DNA of 14,464 nt, from assembly GCA_024277695.1 (NCBI GenBank), contig JAJRUR010000126.1, positions 1-14,464 on the forward strand, read 5' to 3'. This document shows, in pieces, positions 1-6,208 of the stretch. The translations under genes and the position numbers were made by a program. Positions within the stretch are counted from its first letter, which is position 1. Each line of letters begins with the position of its first letter. This stretch comes from Bacteroidota bacterium. GTDB lineage: Bacteria > Bacteroidota > Bacteroidia > Chitinophagales > Saprospiraceae. Under the pieces are notes generated by a model. The model did no database searches. It was given only the letters and a program-made list of their open reading frames with translations, and was not told where the DNA came from.

Positions 1-98
1 GAATCTTCTGAATCATATTACAAAACTAACAAAGTATTTGCATCATTGTTGCATTAATATCATCAAATATTTAGTGGAGCTAAATGCAAAATATATTT

Positions 99-106
99 TA
101 GTTTTG
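99..106 (+). promoter_or_regulatory. Bacteroidota-type -7 promoter box for the tRNA
   Basis: TAGTTTTG matches the Bacteroidota -7 consensus TAnnTTTG exactly. It ends 14 bases before the tRNA gene, which would put transcription start just ahead of the mature 5' end. No convincing TTTG -33 box is visible at the usual distance upstream; only a weak TTTAG at 70-74. The assignment is inferred from consensus and position. Confidence 0.5.
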
Positions 107-120
107 CCTGATAACAAACC

Positions 121-192
121 GGCCCCATAGTTCAAGGGATAGAATAGAAGTTTCCTAAACTTTAGATCCAGGTTCGAGTCCTGGTGGGGCTA
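121..192 (+). tRNA. tRNA-Arg (anticodon CCT, reads AGG)
   Basis: A complete cloverleaf can be folded by eye. The acceptor stem pairs 121-127 with 185-191, with one G-T pair at the end. The D stem is 130-133/142-145. The anticodon stem is 147-151/159-163, around the loop TTCCTAA with anticodon CCT at 154-156. A four-base variable loop follows. The T stem is 168-172/180-184, with loop TTCGAGT. The discriminator is A192. The 3' CCA is not encoded (the genome reads ACACA), so it would be added after transcription, as is usual in Bacteroidota. The gene reads the rare arginine codon AGG. It stands alone, with no second tRNA beside it. Confidence 0.95.
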
Positions 193-378
193 CACAATAA
201 GATAAGCATTTTGCAGTAATGGCTTGTTAAGGGATATCCGATATATTTCAGAATCATAATGCCTTCAAAAATCAGCTATATCCTTCCTATAAGAGCCACA
301 ATTATTAATTGGCCAAATAGACGGGCACACTATAGAACTGCATCCGCTAAGTAGTGACAAAAAATGCTGAGTTGGGAT

Positions 379-672
379 TTATGCAATCCTCTGTATTTTG
401 TTGCGCAAAGCCCCACTGACCAACAATCTAAGTTTTGCCTGATCCCATTGGTTGAGTTGTCGTACGCGCTCTATGGCTAGCTCGGATGATCGATAGCATT
501 CCGTATATACAAGCCGTACGGGAAGCCTTTGTTCAGTAGCCTTGCCACCTTCTCCGATCTGATGCCGAAATACACTCAAACGTACATACGGGCTGCAGTC
601 GATAAAATATCCATCATCTGCACACTCAATGATATATACGAAGACCTCTTTTAGTTTTTTTCTGTTTTTCAT
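379..672 (-). CDS. Degenerate GIY-YIG domain protein (probably catalytically inactive)
   Basis: This 97-residue protein is a single GIY-YIG (UPF0213/YhbQ-like) domain with little else. The pattern VYIIECADDGYF (12-23), then H37..G40-G42..K44-T46, then P51VRLVY56 and A66..W76, follows the family from end to end. The residues that define a working nuclease are not conserved. The second Y-x-G becomes F23-I-D25, the catalytic Arg four residues before the His becomes S33, and the metal-binding Glu in the last helix becomes V70. Only the first-motif Tyr (Y13) remains. Family members are normally small endonucleases; this copy may bind DNA or a partner without cutting, though that is inference. The ATG at 670-672 is the only start that keeps the first strand. 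There is no signal peptide. It stands alone, about 360 bp downstream of ssb. Confidence 0.8.
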   Translation of the reverse strand: MKNRKKLKEVFVYIIECADDGYFIDCSPYVRLSVFRHQIGEGGKATEQRLPVRLVYTECYRSSELAIERVRQLNQWDQAKLRLLVSGALRNKIQRIA

Positions 673-1032
673 AAAAGAATATGTTTTAGGATGTCATAAC
701 AGGCCATTCACTACTCGTGTGTCCTTGATGCATTGTCATTCTTCATCTTTGTATGCTATGCACAAGCATATCAGATTGGAGACATTGTTAGCTCAAATAT
801 CCAATTGCTCCGTTACTCCATTACCATCGGGATTGATGTTAATCTTCTAGTACATCGAAGAGCTTACTCCTTAGGTGAGTACCACCCGAGACAAATGACG
901 ATGTAGCTTTTATGTAATATTATAGACCTACACAAGCCAGAATACAATGTCACAAATTGATATTGCTGATGCCGTATTTGACAGGTCTTTTCACCTCAAT
1001 ATCGTGCATAGGGTATAAAAGATGCACCACGG
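673..1032. other. Gene-poor spacer between the GIY-YIG gene and ssb
   Basis: No convincing gene is seen on either strand. A 73-codon + strand frame (629-850) overlaps the start of the GIY-YIG gene and has no recognisable protein features. Just after the ssb stop, GTGCAT (1004-1009) and ATGCAC (1022-1027) could form a six-pair hairpin with a 12-base loop. It lacks a T-run in the direction of ssb transcription, so it is at best a weak terminator. The promoter of the GIY-YIG gene should lie in the left part, but I find no clear TAnnTTTG there. Confidence 0.5.
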
Positions 1033-1386
1033 CTAAGCTGCTTCGGATACCACATTTTGGGACAAAAGCATAAATTCTTGTACCACTACTTCAGTGATGA
1101 ATCGCTTGATTCCATCCTGACCTTCATAGGATCGATGTACGAGCTTGCCGCTAATGGCGATTTGGTCACCTTTGTTGATGTGTCGGGTCATGTGCTCTGC
1201 TGTTTTTCCCCAAGCCAAAATAGTATGCCATTGAGTTTTTTCGATGCGCTCGCCATTAGAGTCTTTATAGATCTCATGCGTAGCCAGGCTCAACTTAAGC
1301 ATTTTACCTCCATTTGCAAAACTGCGTAATTCAGGATCATTTCCTACGCGTCCGATTAACTGTACTTGATTCTTAATTGCATTCAT
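1033..1386 (-). CDS. ssb: Single-stranded DNA-binding protein, short tail-less form
   Basis: The 117-residue protein is one OB-fold SSB domain. It begins NQVQLIGRVGNDPELR (6-21), the typical first strand. TQWHTILAWGKTAEH (51-65) carries the aromatic DNA-stacking positions W53 and W59. GDQIAISGKL (73-82) and ITEVVVQEF (97-105) complete the fold. SSB coats single-stranded DNA in replication, recombination and repair. Standard bacterial SSBs are about 140-180 residues and end in an acidic tip (DDIPF-like) that recruits partner proteins. Here the chain stops about 12 residues after the last strand, at NVVSEAA, with no acidic tip. It is therefore probably an accessory paralogue, or an SSB that cannot recruit partners in the usual way. 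The start at 1384-1386 gives the canonical N-terminus. It is divergent from the epimerase and shares a 273 bp upstream region with a 10-bp repeat. Confidence 0.92.
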   Translation of the reverse strand: MNAIKNQVQLIGRVGNDPELRSFANGGKMLKLSLATHEIYKDSNGERIEKTQWHTILAWGKTAEHMTRHINKGDQIAISGKLVHRSYEGQDGIKRFITEVVVQEFMLLSQNVVSEAA

Positions 1387-1485
1387 AATTAGATAGATTT
1401 AAAAAAAGTTTAAAAGAATAATAATCATTTCGATAGCAAAGATGGACCAAGCCTGTGCGGAGAGTCGTATTTTAAACAACTACTA

Positions 1486-1535
1486 ACGTAAGTAAGCGAT
1501 TACAAGCGTTTATAAACGTTTACAAACGGTTATAG
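1486..1535. repeat. Five 10-bp phased tandem repeats, each centred on CG
   Basis: Five consecutive 10-base units start at 1486, 1496, 1506, 1516 and 1526. The consensus is about RCGNTTAYAA, for example GCGTTTATAA (1506-1515) and ACGTTTACAA (1516-1525). The outer units are more diverged. The CG dinucleotides fall at 1487, 1497, 1507, 1517 and 1527, close to one helical turn apart and so on one face of the DNA. The array lies between the divergent ssb and epimerase genes, 100 bp from the ssb start and 125 bp from the epimerase start. It may be a regulatory array; its function is unknown. Confidence 0.75.
1511..1524. promoter_or_regulatory. Candidate operator, LacI-family-like pseudo-palindrome
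   Basis: TATAAACGTTTACA has twofold symmetry around the CG at 1517-1518, with one position pair off. It resembles the CG-centred operators of LacI-family regulators, whose ideal form is close to TGTAAACGTTTACA. Similar 14-base sites are centred on the other CGs of the repeat (for example 1501-1514 and 1521-1534), overlapping with a 10-base step. CGTTTATAAACG (1507-1518) is a perfect palindrome in the overlap. A sugar-responsive repressor would fit the aldose epimerase next door, but no regulator gene is in the window. Confidence 0.4.
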
Positions 1536-1659
1536 CCCTTATTTTAATGAATATATAAAAAATCATAAAGAATATAAAAATATAGCCAAAAGGGAAGCGG
1601 AGCAGTTCTGAAATGCTATAAAATTATTGGACTAAGCAGAAAAAAGCTAAATTAGCCCC

Positions 1660-2592
1660 ATGAGAAAAATCAAAACAACAGAGATAAGCAACAATAAAGG
1701 CCTGAGCTTAAAACTGAGTAATTATGGTGCGCGGATATGCTCTATCGAGTATCCTTTGGGCGATCAAATGATCCAACTGCATGAGTACTATCCGCGTTTG
1801 GAGGTATATCAAAACGATCGTATATACAGTGGAGCTACGATAGGTCCTTTGGCGGGGCGGTTACGCAATGCACGATATCTATTAGATGACCAAATCATCC
1901 GATTTGAACCCAACGAAGGGAGTACACTTCTACATAGTGGACGCAATGGATTTCATCAACGGATATGGAATATCAAGGAACAAAAAGAGGATTACATCGT
2001 CTATGAGCTCAAGCAGGATGTAAAAGCTGCTTTTGATTACAAGGTCTATGTGACGTACATGGTAACGATGGATGACGGAATCTTAATACAGTGGGAGATG
2101 AAAGCTGCTCAGGATCTACATATCAATATGACCAACCACGGCTATTTTAATCTTGAAGGGAATAGCGACCTACAGTCTCATCAATTCAGTATAGCAGCAG
2201 ATCGGATCGTCGAGTTAGATTCTGAGCATCTACCCACAGGACGGCTTTTGGAGGTATCCGGAACAGTATTTGATTTCAATGAACTTCGAAATATAGATCC
2301 CGAAATATATGATCACAATTTTGTACTGAAGAAAAAAGCCGGTGCTATGGAATTAGCTGCCGTAGCAGTTGGTACAAAAAGCGGTATCAGGATGGAATGT
2401 TACACGACCCAGCCAGGACTTCAATTCTATACAAAAAACGGAAGATTCTTTTGTTTTGAAACCCAGCATTTTCCGGATAGTCCAAATCAAGATCTATTTC
2501 CTTCGACTTTGGTCAAAGCAAATGAAGGTTACAAAGAACAATGTCTCTACAGATTTAGCCATCGAGGCAAAAAATTCAATCCATTCGGTTAG
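1660..2592 (+). CDS. galM: Aldose 1-epimerase (galactose mutarotase)
   Basis: The enzyme interconverts the alpha and beta anomers of aldoses such as galactose and glucose, feeding the Leloir pathway. The 310-residue protein shows the family's key residues. R67 and N70 lie in GPLAGRLRNARY (62-73), and H92 in LLHSG. The catalytic acid is H160 in TNHGYFNLEG (158-167). D218 lies in DHNFVL, and the catalytic base is E267 in CFETQHFPDSPN (265-276). It is shorter than many homologues (about 340-380 residues) because it has no signal peptide, so it should be cytoplasmic; Bacteroidota also have exported forms. There is no clear ribosome site before the ATG, which is common in this phylum. No gal kinase or transferase gene is adjacent. 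The exact sugar is unproven. Confidence 0.92.
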   Translation: MRKIKTTEISNNKGLSLKLSNYGARICSIEYPLGDQMIQLHEYYPRLEVYQNDRIYSGATIGPLAGRLRNARYLLDDQIIRFEPNEGSTLLHSGRNGFHQRIWNIKEQKEDYIVYELKQDVKAAFDYKVYVTYMVTMDDGILIQWEMKAAQDLHINMTNHGYFNLEGNSDLQSHQFSIAADRIVELDSEHLPTGRLLEVSGTVFDFNELRNIDPEIYDHNFVLKKKAGAMELAAVAVGTKSGIRMECYTTQPGLQFYTKNGRFFCFETQHFPDSPNQDLFPSTLVKANEGYKEQCLYRFSHRGKKFNPFG

Positions 2593-2611
2593 ACACTATA
2601 CGAAAAGCCAC

Positions 2612-2632
2612 GAATAAGTTTTCTTCTTATTC
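2612..2632. terminator. Weak hairpin between convergent galM and purB
   Basis: GAATAAG (2612-2618) and CTTATTC (2626-2632) form a perfect seven-pair stem around a seven-base loop. It sits in the 38 bp between the two convergent stops and overlaps the purB stop codon. The stem is A/T-rich and there is no clean T-run on either side. It could be a modest two-way terminator or chance. Confidence 0.3.
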
Positions 2633-3974
2633 AGAACTTATCGGACATGCCCAAATAATTGTGCGGGCTGATCTTATGTAGTTCTTCTTTTAGGCTATGG
2701 GATATCTCTAATCCATCAATAAATGCAGCAAGAGAGCTTTGAGTTATTTTTTGATTCTTTCGAGTGAGTTTTTTTAAAGCCTCATAGGGCTCGGGATATT
2801 GTTCGCGACGCAAAATCGTCTGAATGGCCTCAGCTACGATAGCCCAATTGTCTTCTAAGTCTTTTTTTAATTGGTTTTGGTTGAGTTTGATTTTATTCAA
2901 TCCCTTATCCAAAGAAGCCATAGCGATAGCTGCGTGTGCAAATGGTACTCCGACATTGCGTAGCACCGTACTATCTGTCAAGTCCCGTTGCAATCTGGAT
3001 ACCGGAAGTGAGGAGGCCAAAAATGATAGTACGGAGTTAGCCATACCGAGATTGCCTTCGGCATTTTCAAAGTCAATAGGATTGACCTTATGTGGCATAG
3101 CAGAAGAGCCAACTTCATCCTTTAAGATACTTTGCGTAAAGTAATCCATCGAGATATAAGTCCAAATATCTCTACACAGGTCAATCAAAATGCTATGGAT
3201 TCGGCTCATAGAGTGAAAAACTGCAGCGAGATGGTCATAATGAGCGATCTGTGTAGTATAACGACTACGGCGAAGCCCGAGGGACTGGACAAAACGGTCA
3301 GCAAAAGCAATCCAATCGATATCCGGATAGCTCACTACATGGGCATTGAAAGCTCCCGTAGCGCCCCCAAATTTTGCGTACAGCGGCAAAAGCCCTTCCA
3401 ATTTTTTGGATTCCTGCTGCAGGCGATCGACAAAGACCATAAACTGCATGCCCATAGTGGATGGTGTAGCCGGTTGTCCATGTGTACGACAAAGTATGGC
3501 AGTCTCTCGATAAGCCTGAGCTTTTATTGTGAGTGAAGATATCAAGGCAGCGAGTGTAGGCAAATACTGCTTTTTGAGTCCATCGCCAATCATCATCGGA
3601 AATGCTGTATTGTTGATATCTTGTGAGGTGAGTCCAAAGTGCGTATATTCGACAATGGTCTCCAAACCCAATTTTATGAGCTGTTCTTTGAGCAGATATT
3701 CTACAGCTTTTACATCATGGTTTGTTTTAGTTTCTATTTCTTTGACTCTCAAGATATCTTTTTCAGATAATCTTTTTGCCCAATCATCCAGGCTTGTCCA
3801 AGTACTTTTATCCACCGATGCAAGTGTTCCGATGTTCAACTCAGCAAGTGCGATCAAGTAATGGACTTCTACGATTACGCGATATCGAATGAGGGCAGCT
3901 TCTGAAAAGAAAGGACTTAATCCTTTGGTCTTTGCTTGATAGCGACCATCGATGGGACTAATGGCATATATCAT
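2631..3974 (-). CDS. purB: Adenylosuccinate lyase
   Basis: This 447-residue fumarase/aspartase-superfamily enzyme acts twice in purine synthesis. It splits SAICAR to AICAR plus fumarate, and adenylosuccinate to AMP plus fumarate. It is the E. coli-type form (about 456 residues) and looks complete. The N-terminus ISPIDGRY (5-12) is diagnostic. Other landmarks are TNHDVKAVEY (84-93), FGLTSQDINNTA (113-124) and THGQPATP (164-171) with the general-acid H165. The signature loop GSSAMPHKVNPIDFENAEGN (289-308) carries the catalytic serine (S290 or S291). It is a cytoplasmic homotetramer in characterised relatives. It lies 42 bp downstream of ppk1 on the same strand, with no terminator seen between, so co-transcription is likely. 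Confidence 0.97.
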   Translation of the reverse strand: MIYAISPIDGRYQAKTKGLSPFFSEAALIRYRVIVEVHYLIALAELNIGTLASVDKSTWTSLDDWAKRLSEKDILRVKEIETKTNHDVKAVEYLLKEQLIKLGLETIVEYTHFGLTSQDINNTAFPMMIGDGLKKQYLPTLAALISSLTIKAQAYRETAILCRTHGQPATPSTMGMQFMVFVDRLQQESKKLEGLLPLYAKFGGATGAFNAHVVSYPDIDWIAFADRFVQSLGLRRSRYTTQIAHYDHLAAVFHSMSRIHSILIDLCRDIWTYISMDYFTQSILKDEVGSSAMPHKVNPIDFENAEGNLGMANSVLSFLASSLPVSRLQRDLTDSTVLRNVGVPFAHAAIAMASLDKGLNKIKLNQNQLKKDLEDNWAIVAEAIQTILRREQYPEPYEALKKLTRKNQKITQSSLAAFIDGLEISHSLKEELHKISPHNYLGMSDKF

Positions 3975-4016
3975 ATGTCGATAGATTTGGTAGAAGAAAT
4001 GTGATAACTAGTCATA

Positions 4017-6062
4017 TTATATTTTTGTTTTAAAATAGTCATATATCTCGTACTGAGATCGATACGGGGGCAAATCATTCTTGCGGTATTGGTTATAGCG
4101 TTTGGCATCCAAGTACCTGGCTTTGACATTATCACGCCATTGCATCTCCATCACATCCAAAATCTGTTGATGTAGTTGTGGGTCATATATCGGGAAGGCC
4201 ACTTCTACCCTACGGCTCAGATTGCGTTCCATCCAATCTGCCGAAGACAAAAATACGAGTTTTTTTCCATGATTATAAAAAACGAATACGCGGGAATGTT
4301 CTAAAAAGCGATCAACGATACTGATGGCTTGGATATGCTCACTCATCTCCGCAACACCCGGCACCAAGCAGCAAATACCACGCACGATCATCCGAATCTT
4401 TACGCCGCTTTGGCTTGCACGATAGAGCAAGTCTATCTTTTGTTTATCCTGTATGCTATTGAGTTTAAGAAAAATCTCAGCATGCTGACCTAGTTGAGCT
4501 GCTTTGATTTCGGCTTCGATGAGGGATTGGAGTTTTGGTCGGATATTAAATTGTCCCACAAGTAAGTGTTTAAACTTTTTCTCAGGTATGCGACCGGTTT
4601 CTAAAAACTCAAAGACTCTACTCGTCTCATCTACCAAAGATTTGCGCGCAGTAAACAATCCAAAATCCGTATATACTTTGGCAGTTCCTTCATGAAAATT
4701 GCCCGTACCGAGGTAACAATATTTTTTTGTCCCTTTTTTTTCTTTACGAATGACCAATGCCGTTTTGGAGTGGACTTTGAGTCCCGGAAAACTATAATGT
4801 ACTTGGACACCGGCTTTTTGCAAAGTTTCACCCCATTTGAGATTAGCCTCTTCATCAAAACGTGCTTTGATCTCTACAAATACGCTGACCGATTTGCCGT
4901 TTTTGACAGCGCGGATCAGAGAGGAGATAATTTTAGAACGTTTGGCTACTCGATACTGGACGACTTTGATGTGGCTCACATCGGGGTCATCAGCTGCGGC
5001 ATCAAAAAATCGAATTACGGACTGATAGCGATGAAAAGGCGGATGGATCAAATAGTCTCTTTGTGCTATCGCCTCAAATATATCTGCACAAGTTTCCAAA
5101 GCCGGAAACGCCAAAGGTGGCAGTGCTTTATTGAGCAGATAGTTTTTTCCAAAACTTGGAAATTTAAAAAAATCAAAATTATTATGATATCTGCCTTCCG
5201 GCAAAAGATCCAGTTTGCCCAATCCAAATATTTCGGCCAGATAGGCCAACACTTCTTTGGGCATCGACCGATCATATACAAGTCTCGAAGCCGGTCCTAC
5301 ATTTCGCTTACGCAAACTTTTTTTGATCTTGGCAACTAAGTCTCCACTAAACTCATCCTCGATGTATAGTTCAGCATCGCGCGTGAGTTTGATCGAATAA
5401 CTCTCCAGCACCTCAAAGCCCGGAAATAGCTTAGGTATAATCAGCCGTACGACATCATCGAGCAACAAAAGCTCGTGTACTTTGGATTCCGATGGCATTT
5501 CGATAAACCTCGGTAACTGTTCAGAGGGAATCTTTACGATCCCAAAGCGCTTTTGTCCCATGTCCGGATCTCGAAGACAGATGAGCAGATATAGGGCCGC
5601 ATTGTTAAGAAAAGGTCTAACTTTTTTAGCTTCAAGCAGCATCGGCTGTACAAAGGGCATCAAATGATTTTCAAAATATTGATCGACAAAGGCTCTATGT
5701 ACATCAGTCAGTGAGCCCATATTCAATATTTTTATCCCCTCTTCTGCCAAGTTGGGTATAATTTGATCTGTATATACTTTTGTAAATATCACTTGCTGCC
5801 GGTTCACCTCAGCCTGTATTGCCTTGAGTACATCTTTTGGATCAAATCCCATCTGACGTTTGGTTTTTTTCCCCACCCGAATCATTGAGCGAAGACCTGC
5901 TACACGCACTCTAAAGTACTCGTCTAGGTTGGAGGAGTAGATGGCCAAAAACCGTACGCGTTCGATCAAAGGAACTGTAGGGTCCATGCTCTCTTGCAAT
6001 ACACGGTAATTAAAGCCCAGCCAGCTTAGATCTCGATGGTTGTATCTGTTCGTGGTTTGCAT
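4017..6062 (-). CDS. ppk1: Polyphosphate kinase 1
   Basis: PPK1 reversibly moves the gamma phosphate of ATP onto inorganic polyphosphate, through a phosphohistidine. The 681-residue length is normal and all four domains can be followed. The N domain starts NRYNHRDLSWLGFNYRVL (5-22) and includes the ATP-contacting SSNLDEYFRVRV (43-54). The middle domain is less conserved. C1 has YRVAKRSKI (370-378), VEIKARFDEEAN (396-407) and GLKVHSK (427-433); H431 is the predicted phosphorylated residue. C2 has RGICCLVPGV (561-570) and FLEHSRVFVF (586-595), with the second conserved His at 589. R371 and R401 fit the Mg-site arginines. The protein is usually membrane-associated or cytoplasmic. Polyphosphate storage is common in activated-sludge Saprospiraceae, but that link is only suggestive. 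It is first in a probable ppk1-purB operon. The upstream 82 bp, up to the terminator of the giant gene, should hold its promoter. Confidence 0.97.
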   Translation of the reverse strand: MQTTNRYNHRDLSWLGFNYRVLQESMDPTVPLIERVRFLAIYSSNLDEYFRVRVAGLRSMIRVGKKTKRQMGFDPKDVLKAIQAEVNRQQVIFTKVYTDQIIPNLAEEGIKILNMGSLTDVHRAFVDQYFENHLMPFVQPMLLEAKKVRPFLNNAALYLLICLRDPDMGQKRFGIVKIPSEQLPRFIEMPSESKVHELLLLDDVVRLIIPKLFPGFEVLESYSIKLTRDAELYIEDEFSGDLVAKIKKSLRKRNVGPASRLVYDRSMPKEVLAYLAEIFGLGKLDLLPEGRYHNNFDFFKFPSFGKNYLLNKALPPLAFPALETCADIFEAIAQRDYLIHPPFHRYQSVIRFFDAAADDPDVSHIKVVQYRVAKRSKIISSLIRAVKNGKSVSVFVEIKARFDEEANLKWGETLQKAGVQVHYSFPGLKVHSKTALVIRKEKKGTKKYCYLGTGNFHEGTAKVYTDFGLFTARKSLVDETSRVFEFLETGRIPEKKFKHLLVGQFNIRPKLQSLIEAEIKAAQLGQHAEIFLKLNSIQDKQKIDLLYRASQSGVKIRMIVRGICCLVPGVAEMSEHIQAISIVDRFLEHSRVFVFYNHGKKLVFLSSADWMERNLSRRVEVAFPIYDPQLHQQILDVMEMQWRDNVKARYLDAKRYNQYRKNDLPPYRSQYEIYDYFKTKI

Positions 6063-6144
6063 ATCTTACTACAAATATCGACATTTTATTCAGCCTGACA
6101 TGCCTTAACCTTCATATTATTTAGTTAATATATCGTTCAGCTTT

Positions 6145-6180
6145 AAAAAAAAAGAAGCTCCAGTTGTACTGAAGCTTCTT
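6145..6180 (-). terminator. Strong intrinsic terminator of the giant surface-protein gene
   Basis: Read on the minus strand, a 13-pair stem (6168-6180 with 6152-6164, one G-U pair) closes a three-base loop. A run of seven U's (6145-6151) follows directly. It lies 28 bp past the stop of the giant gene and points away from it. It should insulate ppk1 from read-through. Confidence 0.9.
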
Positions 6181-6208
6181 AACACGATTAAAGAAACAAA
6201 ATGCAGTA

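Noticed and set aside
121..192. tRNA-Arg as an integration site of a mobile element
   Set aside because: No repeat of the tRNA 3' end and no integrase gene is seen in the window.
259..354. A 31-residue + strand frame after the tRNA
   Set aside because: It is too short to judge, has no recognisable motif and no clear start signal.
629..850. A 73-codon + strand frame over the start of the GIY-YIG gene
   Set aside because: It overlaps the coding start of a recognised gene, has no family pattern, and no promoter or ribosome site stands out.
1004..1027. Hairpin just past the ssb stop as a terminator
   Set aside because: The six-pair stem has a long loop and no T-run in the direction of ssb transcription.
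4692..5339. A 215-codon open frame on the + strand
   Set aside because: It lies wholly inside ppk1 on the opposite strand, has no recognisable domain, and ppk1 is conserved across the same stretch.
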